Positions 1 to 7,259 of a stretch of DNA of 13,731 bases are shown one piece after another. Origin of the DNA: JAQIBY01 sp964527535 (GTDB lineage: Bacteria > Bacteroidota > Bacteroidia > Bacteroidales > ML635J-15); the NCBI GenBank assembly GCA_964527535.1, contig CAZGPW010000265.1, forward strand, positions 1 through 13,731, written 5' to 3'. Positions within the stretch are counted from its first letter, which is position 1; each line of letters begins with the position of its first letter. The notes under the pieces were generated by a model that saw nothing but the letters and a program-made list of their open reading frames with translations, did no database searches and was not told the DNA's origin. A program made the position numbers and the translations under genes.

Positions 1-2012
1 TCCACATCAATCTGTTTTTGAATGGTTGATAAGGTTTGATTTTCAACAATCTGCCAGTCATCACTGGCATTAGCTCTGTAAACCAGCACAAGAGAATCAA
101 GGCTGTTGGTGATAAATTCTGTATCCAGTTCAGGGTAAGCTCCTGCATCGGAATTGCTGAACTTGAAAGTGCCGTCAAAACTGAACCCATCCGGCATATC
201 CGACTCAATTTTCCAGTACCTGTGATCTGCCAGTACCAGGCCGGGAATTGGTTCCTTAAAACGGTCGGGGCATGCCCAATGGTGTGTCACACGCAAAAAA
301 GCCGAATCTGAAACAGAGGTTACCAGGCATTTAAAAACAGCTTCATTAAAACTAATATATTCTGTATTGTTGGTTACTTTTTTCATGGCAATTCTGGCAT
401 CCGACCATCGCTCATAATAATCCATCATCACCAGCAGGGGGTTAAAATCCAGGCTAAAGGTCTGTGACCCGAATCTGCCGTCAAAATCCATGCGTTTTTC
501 CACCACATCGTAATTTCCATCCATAAAGCAGATATCCACCTTGTTATTATCATAGAAGTTATCCCTTGCATAACCTTTTTGTTGCACAAAAACCTCAACA
601 TCATAATTACTGCCGTTGTTGACGACGTTAAAAGAATCAATTTTATAATGCGGAAACCCTGTATCAAATACCCATGAATTGAAAAACTCACTCAAATCAG
701 TGCCTGTATAATCAGAAAGAATATTTCTCATTTCTTCCGATGAAATATCATCGAGGGCTTTCTCATTTAGCATATATTGTATTGCCGGGAAAAAATCATC
801 ACCAAGGTAGGCTTTGAGGCTATGTACCACATCAGCGCCTTTTTCATAGGAAGTGGTGCCATATGTAACATCCTGTGGAACAGCGTTCAGGGGGTAAAAA
901 TCACCATCATTCAAATGCGCTTTGACCAACACGGCAAAATGAGAATTGCGACGGTAATTCCGTGCAGCGTTTTCATTATCCATAAAACCCCTGTACAAAG
1001 TTTCACAATAGGTAGCCCATCCTTCGTTTATCCACATTTCTTCAGCGTCATGGCATGTGATATAATCTCCAAACCAACTGTGTGCAAGCTCATGGGCGAT
1101 CAATTCCTCGTAGGTGGTGCTTCCGTTGATGAAACCATTTCCGATGGCAATGTTGGTTGCATGCTCCATGGCTCCGTTGTTAAACGGCACAGCAACGTAC
1201 CCGACACGCTGCCAGGGATACGGCCCAAAATAATTTTCAAACCGGTTAAGAATGGTATCAAGGTTTTGAAAAGAGCCGTTTGCACTGCTTGTATTGCCTT
1301 CGAACACATACAACTGCACCGGGATATCCCTGTCAATGCCGTGGTATGTATAATCTATCACATCGTAAGCCCCCACGGCCATAGATGCCAGGTAGCTTGG
1401 AATTTCATCTATCAATGTCCAGTGATGTATCAGGCTTGTATCGGTTCCGTTAATCTGAGTTGTTACACTGTCGAGGATTCCATTGCACACCGCTTTGTGA
1501 TCAGTAGAGGTGGTGATATTAAAATTATAGGTAGCACGGTCAGTAAAATTATCCACACAGGGGAACCACACACGTCCGTAGTTATGTGGAACGTCTTCAA
1601 AACCGACACCAAGGTTAAAGGCGTAATCGTTTTGAAAATAAAAACCACCCCATCCCGATGGGTCTGTGACAGGGTTTCCGTGGTAATAAACGGTAAGGTT
1701 TCTGACATCACCGGGAGACAAATGTTCCCCCAAAAGGATGAGTAACAAAGTATCGTTGTGCGAATAGCTCAAATGGTCACTGCCCGACACAACAGAGTCC
1801 ACGTTGAGGTGCAACAAATGAAGGTACATGTTTGACGCAGATTCATGTACTGTAAATTCGAGTTCCGTGTGCGCATGAATGGCATCGTTTACAAAATCCA
1901 CTTCAGTGATGTTGATGTTATAATGTAACACATTTGTGTTATTTACCTGTTGTGTAAAGCCGATCAGGGAAATCATCACCATACAGGATGTAAAAAAAGC
2001 ATGTTTTATCAT
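1..2012 (-). CDS. Secreted M1-family zinc aminopeptidase (3' end beyond window)
   Basis: This is an open frame of at least 670 codons read right to left from ATG at 2012; the C-terminus lies off the left edge. It has a signal peptide at residues 1-20 (K3, then a hydrophobic run to about 19), so export is expected. Visible M1 hallmarks are a GAMEH motif at 280-284 (the exopeptidase motif, with His where many members have Asn), the zinc site HELAH at 307-311 with the third ligand E330 in NEGW, and a TSYEKGA segment placing the transition-state tyrosine at Y389. Spacing between these elements matches the M1 family (gluzincins). About 280 further residues follow the tyrosine inside the window. 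A C-terminal sorting domain is common in Bacteroidota homologues but cannot be seen here. The start lies only 2 nt after the ruvB stop, so the two genes are probably co-transcribed. It likely trims N-terminal residues from peptides outside the cytoplasm. Confidence 0.93.
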   Translation of the reverse strand, partial: MIKHAFFTSCMVMISLIGFTQQVNNTNVLHYNINITEVDFVNDAIHAHTELEFTVHESASNMYLHLLHLNVDSVVSGSDHLSYSHNDTLLLILLGEHLSPGDVRNLTVYYHGNPVTDPSGWGGFYFQNDYAFNLGVGFEDVPHNYGRVWFPCVDNFTDRATYNFNITTSTDHKAVCNGILDSVTTQINGTDTSLIHHWTLIDEIPSYLASMAVGAYDVIDYTYHGIDRDIPVQLYVFEGNTSSANGSFQNLDTILNRFENYFGPYPWQRVGYVAVPFNNGAMEHATNIAIGNGFINGSTTYEELIAHELAHSWFGDYITCHDAEEMWINEGWATYCETLYRGFMDNENAARNYRRNSHFAVLVKAHLNDGDFYPLNAVPQDVTYGTTSYEKGADVVHSLKAYLGDDFFPAIQYMLNEKALDDISSEEMRNILSDYTGTDLSEFFNSWVFDTGFPHYKIDSFNVVNNGSNYDVEVFVQQKGYARDNFYDNNKVDICFMDGNYDVVEKRMDFDGRFGSQTFSLDFNPLLVMMDYYERWSDARIAMKKVTNNTEYISFNEAVFKCLVTSVSDSAFLRVTHHWACPDRFKEPIPGLVLADHRYWKIESDMPDGFSFDGTFKFSNSDAGAYPELDTEFITNSLDSLVLVYRANASDDWQIVENQTLSTIQKQIDV

Positions 2013-2014
2013 GA

Positions 2015-3040
2015 TCAGAATAAATTTGTTTGTTTGTTGTTTCCCGGGATTTTTCCGAGGTGTTCATAGGCCAGCTCGGTGGTTTCCCTTCCGCGGGGTG
2101 TCCGTTTGATGAAGCCTTCCATAATCAAAAAAGGCTCATACACCTCTTCAATGGTGCCTTCTTCTTCTCCCACAGCTGTGGCTATGGTTTTTAATCCAAC
2201 AGGACCGCCTTTGAACTTATCAATGATGCTGGTCAATATGCGGTTGTCCATTTCGTCCAGGCCTCGTGTATCGATATTCAGAGCTTTGAGTGATGATTTG
2301 GTGATATCCATACGGATGAATCCGTCGCCTTTTACCTGGGCAAAATCACGGACACGGCGAAGCAGGGCATTAGCTATGCGTGGTGTGCCACGGCTGCGTC
2401 TGGCAATTTCATGACAAGCGTCATTGTCTATTTCAACCTTAAGGATATGTGCTGATCGCTTAATGATGCGGGATAATGTTGTAGCATTGTAATATTGAAG
2501 GTGATTAGAAATGCCAAACCTGGCTCTCAGCGGGCTTGTGAGCAATCCGCTCCGGGTGGTGGCTCCAATAAGCGTAAACGGCTCCAGGGTCAACTGCACC
2601 GAACGCGCTGCCGGGCCTTTGTCAATCATGATATCAATGCGGTAATCTTCCATGGCGGAATACAAATATTCTTCTACCACAGGGCTCAACCGGTGAATTT
2701 CATCAATGAACAGCACGTCATTTTTTTCAATGCTGGTAAGAAGGCCTGCCAGGTCCCCAGGTTTTTCAAGTACCGGCCCTGATGTAACTTTGAAGCCCAC
2801 ATTCAGTTCGTTGGCAATGATGTTGGCCAGGGTAGTTTTTCCAAGTCCGGGTGGCCCGTGTAACAATACATGATCAAGTGACTCCTCACGCAAACTTGCA
2901 GCCTGAACAAATACTTTCAGGTTATCCACAATGTTATCCTGTCCGCTGAAATCATTAAAACTCAGTGGCCGCAATACATTTTCCATCTCCCTGTCGGTGT
3001 GGGATAGCTTTTTTTCTTCAGGATCTAAAAAATCACTCAT
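2015..3040 (-). CDS. ruvB: Holliday junction branch-migration ATPase RuvB
   Basis: The 341-residue protein is the normal length for RuvB, the hexameric AAA+ motor that works with RuvA (and RuvC) to move Holliday junctions during recombination repair. Visible landmarks are Walker A GPPGLGKT at 62-69, Walker B with DEIH at 113-116, sensor-1 GATTR around 159-163, the arginine finger in PLRARFG (R174), sensor-2 RGTPR at 217-221, and the C-terminal winged-helix DNA-binding domain with KFKGGPVGL at 275-283 and RTPRGRE at 313-319. All key residues are intact. The ATG at 3040 is a good start because the RuvB N-terminus begins there and a TAACTTTG promoter element lies just upstream. The stop is followed after 2 nt by the start of the M1 peptidase gene. 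ruvA and ruvC are not in the window. Confidence 0.98.
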   Translation of the reverse strand: MSDFLDPEEKKLSHTDREMENVLRPLSFNDFSGQDNIVDNLKVFVQAASLREESLDHVLLHGPPGLGKTTLANIIANELNVGFKVTSGPVLEKPGDLAGLLTSIEKNDVLFIDEIHRLSPVVEEYLYSAMEDYRIDIMIDKGPAARSVQLTLEPFTLIGATTRSGLLTSPLRARFGISNHLQYYNATTLSRIIKRSAHILKVEIDNDACHEIARRSRGTPRIANALLRRVRDFAQVKGDGFIRMDITKSSLKALNIDTRGLDEMDNRILTSIIDKFKGGPVGLKTIATAVGEEEGTIEEVYEPFLIMEGFIKRTPRGRETTELAYEHLGKIPGNNKQTNLF

Positions 3041-3060
3041 ACGTTTTACTTACTGATGCT

Positions 3061-3068
3061 CAAAGTTA
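3061..3068 (-). promoter_or_regulatory. Candidate Bacteroidota -7 element for ruvB
   Basis: On the minus strand this reads TAACTTTG, an exact match to the Bacteroidota TAnnTTTG -7 consensus, 21 nt before the ruvB ATG. No clear TTTG -33 element is seen at the ideal 19-nt distance. Together with the terminator-like hairpin just upstream it suggests ruvB starts a new transcription unit. Confidence 0.5.
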
Positions 3069-3070
3069 AA

Positions 3071-3094
3071 TAAAAATCCCGACATCATTACGGG
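3071..3094 (-). terminator. Weak intrinsic terminator after the glycosyltransferase
   Basis: Read on the minus strand, CCCG (3094-3091) can pair with CGGG (3081-3078) and is followed by ATTTTTA. The stem is only 4 bp, so it is weak. Its position, after the glycosyltransferase stop and before the ruvB -7 element, is where a terminator is expected. Confidence 0.4.
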
Positions 3095-3108
3095 TATGTG
3101 TATGAATT

Positions 3109-4185
3109 TTATTTAGCTAATTCTTTAAAATAATGCAAATACGTTTCCTGCCATGCTTGCTTTGAATACTTTTCAATAACGGTTTGGCGTCCGGCTTTGC
3201 CAAGCTTTCGGCGTAAATCACGGGACTCTGTCAGTGCGGATAGTTTTTGAACCCATTGGTCATCCGTGCCGGCCAGGAACCCGTTTTTACCGTCCTCAAT
3301 AATCTCCGTATTGACCCCCACCGGCGACATGATGGTAGGAATTTCAAGCGCCATGTACTGGAGGCCTTTTAGACCGCATTTCCCTTTTGCCCATTTATCA
3401 TCAGGCAGCGGCATGATGCCTATATCAAATTCCGATAGTTCCCTGATTTCTGATTCTTTGTGCCAATCCATTGATTTGACATCCAAATCTGTGTTTTGAT
3501 AAGTTGAATCACCAATCACCTTGATTTCTAACCTATCGCCGAATTTTTCTTTTACTTTTTTCAGAAAAGGCACAGCTATTTTAAAATGTTGAATGGTTGT
3601 TTTGCTGCCACTCCATCCAATGACGATTTTATCATTTTTTACAGGTACAGGTTTATATTCTTCTGTGTCAATTGTTGTAGGTACAATTTTTACATTATCA
3701 TTAAATTGTCTGGCATAATCGGCTAAAAAACGATTGCCTGCAAATACCATATCTGCAATGCTTATTATTTTCGCTGTTTTTTGTGGTTTTTTTAAGAAAA
3801 GAAAATTCTTATTTGCATCAGACACGTTGGGTATCCAGATAGAATCATCAAAATCATAAATTAATTTTGTTTTTTTAGCCAGTCTTTTTTCAAAATAGGC
3901 TGTTCCCAGAAAATACGCTTCACGCTGAATGAATACAATATCAAATTCAGCAGCCTTCTTTATGTCTTTAAGTCTTTTAAAAGCAAAGCGTATATTGAAA
4001 AAGATTTTTCTTAACACATATCCCCGGGCATAAAAAACCTTGTCAATTTTTTTGGTAACTAAGTTGGAGAACTCGTACTTAATGCCCTGCGAATTTAAAT
4101 ATTTCAAGTATTGTTCAAAACGGAACCGTTGACTGGGTGATCTGCCCCGATATAATGGTGCTATAAAAAGAATTTTTAATTTCAT
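3109..4185 (-). CDS. GT-B glycosyltransferase, group 1 / family-4 like
   Basis: The chosen product has 358 residues and starts at ATG 4185. The frame could extend 7 codons upstream to a TTG, but those codons overlap a separate mini-ORF leader. The N-terminus has the GT-B opening strand (KILFIAPLYRGR, 4-15), then an IYDFDDSIW motif at 109-117. The C-terminal Rossmann lobe begins near 187 (IVIGWSG) and carries the nucleotide-sugar site at about 268-299: GKCGLKGLQYMAL, then EIPTIMSPVG. It should transfer a sugar from a nucleotide-sugar donor on the cytoplasmic side of the membrane, probably in surface glycan synthesis given the epimerase and second transferase beside it. Donor and acceptor cannot be assigned. 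The gene is Lys-rich and more AT-rich than ruvB and leuS, as is common for exchanged glycan loci. Its leader is shared with the epimerase gene. Confidence 0.9.
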   Translation of the reverse strand: MKLKILFIAPLYRGRSPSQRFRFEQYLKYLNSQGIKYEFSNLVTKKIDKVFYARGYVLRKIFFNIRFAFKRLKDIKKAAEFDIVFIQREAYFLGTAYFEKRLAKKTKLIYDFDDSIWIPNVSDANKNFLFLKKPQKTAKIISIADMVFAGNRFLADYARQFNDNVKIVPTTIDTEEYKPVPVKNDKIVIGWSGSKTTIQHFKIAVPFLKKVKEKFGDRLEIKVIGDSTYQNTDLDVKSMDWHKESEIRELSEFDIGIMPLPDDKWAKGKCGLKGLQYMALEIPTIMSPVGVNTEIIEDGKNGFLAGTDDQWVQKLSALTESRDLRRKLGKAGRQTVIEKYSKQAWQETYLHYFKELAK

Positions 4186-4228
4186 ATGCTTATAATTTAT
4201 TTTCAACGGTCATATGGAACCTCCATTT
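4180..4228 (-). repeat. Leader repeat copy 1, 49-bp right block
   Basis: These 49 bases match 5498-5546 with a single difference (4189 versus 5507). The block covers the first two codons of the glycosyltransferase gene, the mini-ORF, its GGAGG and the right arm of the inverted repeat. Confidence 0.9.
4190..4213 (-). CDS. Seven-codon leader mini-ORF (MTVENKL) before the glycosyltransferase
   Basis: ATG at 4213 encodes MTVENKL and stops at 4190. A perfect GGAGG sits 6 nt before the ATG, which is striking because most genes in this window lack a Shine-Dalgarno. The stop is 4 nt upstream of the glycosyltransferase ATG (TAA, GCAT, ATG), an arrangement that would allow translational coupling. An identical mini-ORF precedes the epimerase gene. 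That it is translated is inference. Confidence 0.4.
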   Translation of the reverse strand: MTVENKL

Positions 4229-4312
4229 ATTTCACAGAGAGACGGTGATCCTGCTAATTCCAGCAATAATCATGCTCGTGTGTGTCAAAAATTGTCATGG
4301 AGGTTTCATATG
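4211..4312 (-). repeat. Imperfect inverted repeat in leader copy 1
   Basis: The arms are 4211-4226 and 4297-4312: CATATGGAACCTCCAT and ATGGAGGTTTCATATG, 16 bp with one mismatch, enclosing a 70-bp spacer. In the minus-strand RNA one arm contains the mini-ORF Shine-Dalgarno and start codon, so pairing would hide both. The outer arm also resembles gene starts (CATATGAAA). Confidence 0.8.
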
Positions 4313-4321
4313 TTTATGTTT

Positions 4322-4425
4322 TCTTTCCTCTGTTCTCAGCGTCTTCTCCGCGGTACTCAGCGTTACTTTTTAAAGTTGTGCCGCAGAGGTGCGCAGAGGA
4401 GCAGAGAGCCGCAGAGAAACTTATT
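4322..4425. repeat. CTCTGCGG-type dispersed repeat with imperfect stem-loop
   Basis: The stretch is built from reiterated, degenerate CTCTGCGG/CTCAGCG words: on the plus strand CTCTGTTCTCAGCG, then CCGCGGTACTCAGCG; after a short AT-rich centre come CCGCAGAGGTGCGCAGAGG and AGCCGCAGAGAAAC. The two halves are roughly complementary and could fold into a long imperfect hairpin. Intergenic repeats of this flavour are familiar to me from environmental Bacteroidota, but no database comparison was made. No transposase is nearby. Confidence 0.55.
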
Positions 4426-4460
4426 TTTACAGCCATCGTTCAAACGCATTTCGGTAAAGA

Positions 4461-4503
4461 ATCATTCGTATTTGTGTTAAAATAATTGTCATGGAGTTTC
4501 ATA
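4461..4503 (-). repeat. Truncated third copy of the leader's left block
   Basis: On the minus strand this reads ATGAAACTCCATGACAA and continues through TTTTAACACAAATACGAATGATT, clearly related to the left blocks of copies 1 and 2. It lacks the CATATG hexamer, one C of the CCTCC run and the whole right block. It begins a few bases after the epimerase stop. Confidence 0.7.
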
Positions 4504-4507
4504 AATT

Positions 4508-5503
4508 TCAATTTTCAAGCCATATACCAGGCAATTTTTTTTCAATTTCAATGTCATCAAATTTTGAGGTTTCTCTGGCACCGTGTTTATTTACCCAATC
4601 AGCCATTTGTTGAATGCCCTCTTTAAGGCTTGTGTAATCTTTAATAGAAAACATTTCTTTTGCTTTGGAATGATCTGAATAGGCATGTAAAACTTCATTT
4701 CTTGCCGGTAAATAATTGATTTCGGAATCTTTTCCCATCACTTCCATTACCGTTTTGGCCAGTTCATTTACACTGAATTCCTGATCAGCACCAATGTTAA
4801 AAACATTTCCGTACGCTTCTTTTACGTCAACGGATTTAGCGATGTAAGGAGCTACATCTCCAATATAGCTAAAAGCCCTGCTTTGTGTTCCATCTCCAAA
4901 AATTGTCAGAGCCTTTCCCTGCAATATCTGATTCATAAATATGCCTACCACATTACGGTAACGATCAGCAATGTTTTGGTATTCACCATATACATTATGA
5001 GGACGAAACACGATATAATTCAAGCCAAACAATTTTCTGGCTGCTTCCAAATCTTGTTCTACTGCATATTTTGAAATTCCGTAAGGATCCTCCGGTTGTG
5101 GAATCATATCTTCAGTCATGGGAACTTGCCCTTCGCCATAAACAGCAATAGATGATGTAAAAACAAAACACTTGACGTTATGATTAACAGCCTGATTGAT
5201 CATATTGACGCTTCCAATCAGATTGTTTGTATAGTTAAACCTCCGGATAAACGGACTTAATCCTTCAGCAGCGTAGGCAGCAAGGTGAAAAACATATTCA
5301 ATATCATATTTACTAAAAATGTTGTCTAATAATTTATGGTCTGTAACTGAGCCTTCAATAAAACGCGCATCAGGGTGAACGTTGTCCTTGTATCCACCTG
5401 ACAGATCATCTAAAACAATTACATTCTTACCGGTTTTAATTAATTCATTAACGACATGGGCTCCAATAAATCCTGCCCCCCCTGTTACCAAAGCGTATTT
5501 CAT
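4508..5503 (-). CDS. NAD-dependent sugar epimerase/dehydratase (extended SDR)
   Basis: The chosen product has 331 residues and starts at ATG 5503. An in-frame TTG 21 nt upstream would add MKINYKH from the repeated leader and is unlikely. The fold is an extended short-chain dehydrogenase: NAD-binding TGGAGFIG at 7-14, acidic residues D32/D33 ending beta-2, HLAA at 73-76, the catalytic serine region TSS at 116-118, and YGISK with Y141 and K145. RPHNVYG at 168-174 and the GDGTQSRAFSYIGDV segment at 204-217 are typical of UDP-glucose 4-epimerase-like enzymes. It probably interconverts or modifies a nucleotide sugar in the cytoplasm for the neighbouring transferases; the exact substrate is not readable. 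A TATATTTG promoter element lies about 220 nt upstream, leaving a long leader with the inverted repeat. Confidence 0.92.
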   Translation of the reverse strand: MKYALVTGGAGFIGAHVVNELIKTGKNVIVLDDLSGGYKDNVHPDARFIEGSVTDHKLLDNIFSKYDIEYVFHLAAYAAEGLSPFIRRFNYTNNLIGSVNMINQAVNHNVKCFVFTSSIAVYGEGQVPMTEDMIPQPEDPYGISKYAVEQDLEAARKLFGLNYIVFRPHNVYGEYQNIADRYRNVVGIFMNQILQGKALTIFGDGTQSRAFSYIGDVAPYIAKSVDVKEAYGNVFNIGADQEFSVNELAKTVMEVMGKDSEINYLPARNEVLHAYSDHSKAKEMFSIKDYTSLKEGIQQMADWVNKHGARETSKFDDIEIEKKLPGIWLEN

Positions 5504-5546
5504 ATGTTTATAATTTATTTTCAACGGTCATATGGAACCTCCATTT
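5498..5546 (-). repeat. Leader repeat copy 2, 49-bp right block
   Basis: This block is the partner of 4180-4228, with 48 of 49 bases identical. It spans the first two epimerase codons, the mini-ORF and the right arm of the inverted repeat. Confidence 0.9.
5508..5531 (-). CDS. Seven-codon leader mini-ORF (MTVENKL) before the epimerase
   Basis: ATG at 5531 encodes MTVENKL and stops at 5508, identical in sequence to the mini-ORF before the downstream glycosyltransferase. GGAGG lies 6 nt before the ATG. The stop is 4 nt before the epimerase ATG (TAA, ACAT, ATG). Conservation of both the frame and the spacing in two leaders supports a role, but the duplication is recent enough that this could be simple inheritance. 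Confidence 0.4.
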   Translation of the reverse strand: MTVENKL

Positions 5547-5632
5547 GACTTGCGTTCTGTTTTTTGTCTATATTTTACTAATTATAATCATGCGTGTTTG
5601 TGTCAAAATTTTTGTCATGGAGGTTTCATATG
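5529..5632 (-). repeat. Imperfect inverted repeat in leader copy 2
   Basis: The arms are 5529-5544 and 5617-5632, the same 16-bp arms with one mismatch as in copy 1, around a 72-bp spacer. The spacer's outer part (GACACAAACACGCATGATTAT on the minus strand) resembles copy 1, while the inner part is unrelated. Beyond the outer arm, GTTGAAAATAAA and TATAAACATATGAAA recur as a direct repeat of the gene-proximal leader, so the element also looks like a partial tandem duplication of about 130 bp. Confidence 0.8.
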
Positions 5633-5720
5633 TTTATATTTTTTATTTTCAACTGTCAAACCTACCTGCTGTAGTAGTGGTACGGCGGGCAGGATTCAAT
5701 CCATCACAACTAATTTTTTG

Positions 5721-5728
5721 CAAATATA
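5721..5728 (-). promoter_or_regulatory. Candidate -7 element upstream of the epimerase
   Basis: The minus strand reads TATATTTG, an exact TAnnTTTG match, followed by C as is common. TTTA lies 18 nt upstream as a one-mismatch -33 element. It is just after the preceding glycosyltransferase stop and would give a leader of about 210 nt containing the inverted repeat and mini-ORF. Confidence 0.5.
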
Positions 5729-5754
5729 ACATCATTTATCAGCCTGTAAATCAG

Positions 5755-6978
5755 CTATTCGAATTTATTATAAACATTTTTGTACATTCTAACAGCTTTT
5801 TCTAAAGCAAATAATATTTTTGCTGTCTGCCTGAGCTCTTTGGGGCTAATATTTGACAAATCATCCATACGTTCAACGGCTTCGCGGGAAGTTTCATCAT
5901 TCAATTCATTCAATACCAAGCCGGTGTTGTGTTTTTCCACGATGCGATCGATATCTCCCACCCCGGCATTACAAATCACAGGAATCCCCATGGCCAGTAT
6001 TTCTGCCAGTTTTGTGGGGGATGAGGCTTTTTTTGAAAACACAGGCTTAATGAAAAAAACCGATGCGGTACTCAAGCTGATCAACGCCGGAAGTTCTGTT
6101 CTTTCGGCCGGCCTGAATAGCAATTGATGCACCGGCAGGTTTTTTTCTTTAGCCAATTTCACCAAGGGAGCCGGATCGTCTTTTGTAATGATCAAAAATT
6201 TGGCGTCCGGCTTCCGCTCCAGCAGCACGCCATAAAAATCCAACATTTCATCTGTCATGTACCATGTCCCCAAAGACCCCAGGTATGACAACACATAGTC
6301 ATTTTCTGCGATGCCTGTTTCTTTCCTGAAGGCATCAATTTGCCCGGCATCAAGCTTGTCAGGGTTAAAGTGCGTTATGTCGGTGCAACAGGGGATCACC
6401 GTAATGCTTTTGGATGTCAGATCATTATTTTGCCGCTTGCACAATATCTCTTTTCCTGTTTCCGTCAGGCTAATAATGTGGTCTGCTTCCCTGAAAAAAG
6501 TATTTTCCTGTTTTTTAAAATAAGCATATACCATATTGTACAGCGGGTTATTTCGGTTCCACAGGCCGCCGTCAACGCGCTCATCGGGATAAAAACCCCG
6601 CATGTCAAACAGAAAGGGAACACCATGTTTCTTTTTCAGCAATACCCCGGCAAAAGCAGCGATGTAAGACCGGCAGTGACACAGGTTAAAGTGATACCGT
6701 TTATGCAGGGTGCCGGCCATGCGTTTTAGCTCCCGGATATCCTGCATGGTGCTGATGACAGGCGGTTTTTTGGTATATGTTACAGGATGCCAGTGGATGT
6801 TGTGCTTTTCCAGCAGCGATGCGATGGTATTTTTTCCGGATTGAAAAGCTTTTTGTTTTTCTGCGCTGAGCACATGAAATTCTATACCGGCTTTACTTAA
6901 TTCAGCCAGGTAAGGAATAACCTGGGACTGGCCGAGCGGATCGGTCATCCCATCGTATGAAATATAGAGCACGCGCAT
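5755..6978 (-). CDS. GT-B glycosyltransferase, family-4 like
   Basis: The protein has 407 residues and begins at ATG 6978. The N-terminal lobe starts with the RVLYISYDG strand and a DPLGQSQVIPYL loop at 13-24, typical of GT4 enzymes; FDMRGFYPDERVDGG at 124-138 is a strong acceptor-lobe motif of this subgroup. The C-terminal donor lobe starts near 229 (VLSYLGSLGTWY) and contains SPTKLAEILAMGIPVI at 320-335, whose acidic residue belongs to the usual nucleotide-sugar binding region. It likely acts at the inner membrane or in the cytoplasm in polysaccharide or glycolipid assembly. It follows the NifU-like gene by 49 nt with no clear terminator between them, so read-through from mrp is possible. 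Epimerase transcription probably restarts from the TATATTTG element after its stop. Sugar specificity is unknown. Confidence 0.92.
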   Translation of the reverse strand: MRVLYISYDGMTDPLGQSQVIPYLAELSKAGIEFHVLSAEKQKAFQSGKNTIASLLEKHNIHWHPVTYTKKPPVISTMQDIRELKRMAGTLHKRYHFNLCHCRSYIAAFAGVLLKKKHGVPFLFDMRGFYPDERVDGGLWNRNNPLYNMVYAYFKKQENTFFREADHIISLTETGKEILCKRQNNDLTSKSITVIPCCTDITHFNPDKLDAGQIDAFRKETGIAENDYVLSYLGSLGTWYMTDEMLDFYGVLLERKPDAKFLIITKDDPAPLVKLAKEKNLPVHQLLFRPAERTELPALISLSTASVFFIKPVFSKKASSPTKLAEILAMGIPVICNAGVGDIDRIVEKHNTGLVLNELNDETSREAVERMDDLSNISPKELRQTAKILFALEKAVRMYKNVYNKFE

Positions 6979-7027
6979 TGCAACAATTACGGAATATCCC
7001 GGAAAAAACAGCCGTTCAGAAAATCGA

Positions 7028-7258
7028 TCAGACAGAAACCACTTCTTTCACTTCAGGCACATCCTGTTTAAGTTTTTCTTCCACGCCCAGTTTCAATGTC
7101 TGCACGCTGAAAGGGCAAGACCCACATGCACCCAGCAATTTAACTTCCACGACATAATCATCTGTGATGTTTACAAGGCTGATGTCGCCACCGTCGGCCT
7201 GCAGGTATGGCCTGACTTCTTCAATGGATTTTTTAATTTTTTCTTTGATCTTTTCCAT
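7028..7258 (-). CDS. NifU C-terminal-domain iron-sulfur scaffold protein
   Basis: The 76-residue product starts at ATG 7258; an in-frame GTG 24 nt upstream overlaps the end of mrp and is less likely. It is a stand-alone NifU C-terminal domain. The diagnostic YLQADGGDI at 18-26 is followed by the cluster-ligating GACGSCPFS with C45 and C48, then TLKLGVEEKL. Such proteins assemble or carry Fe-S clusters, two subunits sharing a cluster through the CxxC pairs. Its ATG comes 1 nt after the mrp stop (TAA C ATG), which points to translational coupling with the Fe-S carrier ATPase Mrp. The gene is complete and of normal length for the short form. Confidence 0.95.
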   Translation of the reverse strand: MEKIKEKIKKSIEEVRPYLQADGGDISLVNITDDYVVEVKLLGACGSCPFSVQTLKLGVEEKLKQDVPEVKEVVSV

Positions 7259-7259
7259 G

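Noticed and set aside
777..1745. Long plus-strand frame of 322 codons
   Set aside because: It lies wholly inside the M1 aminopeptidase gene on the opposite strand, which has the full zinc site; the plus-strand translation shows no domain.
4186..4206. Upstream TTG start adding MKINYKH to the glycosyltransferase (and likewise 5504-5524 for the epimerase)
   Set aside because: The extra residues come from the duplicated leader and overlap the mini-ORF in another frame. The ATG after it begins directly at the conserved first beta-strand of each enzyme.
4180..5640. Insertion sequence or transposon bounded by the repeats
   Set aside because: There is no transposase or recombinase frame and no terminal repeat pair with target-site duplication; the repeats are best called duplicated leaders.
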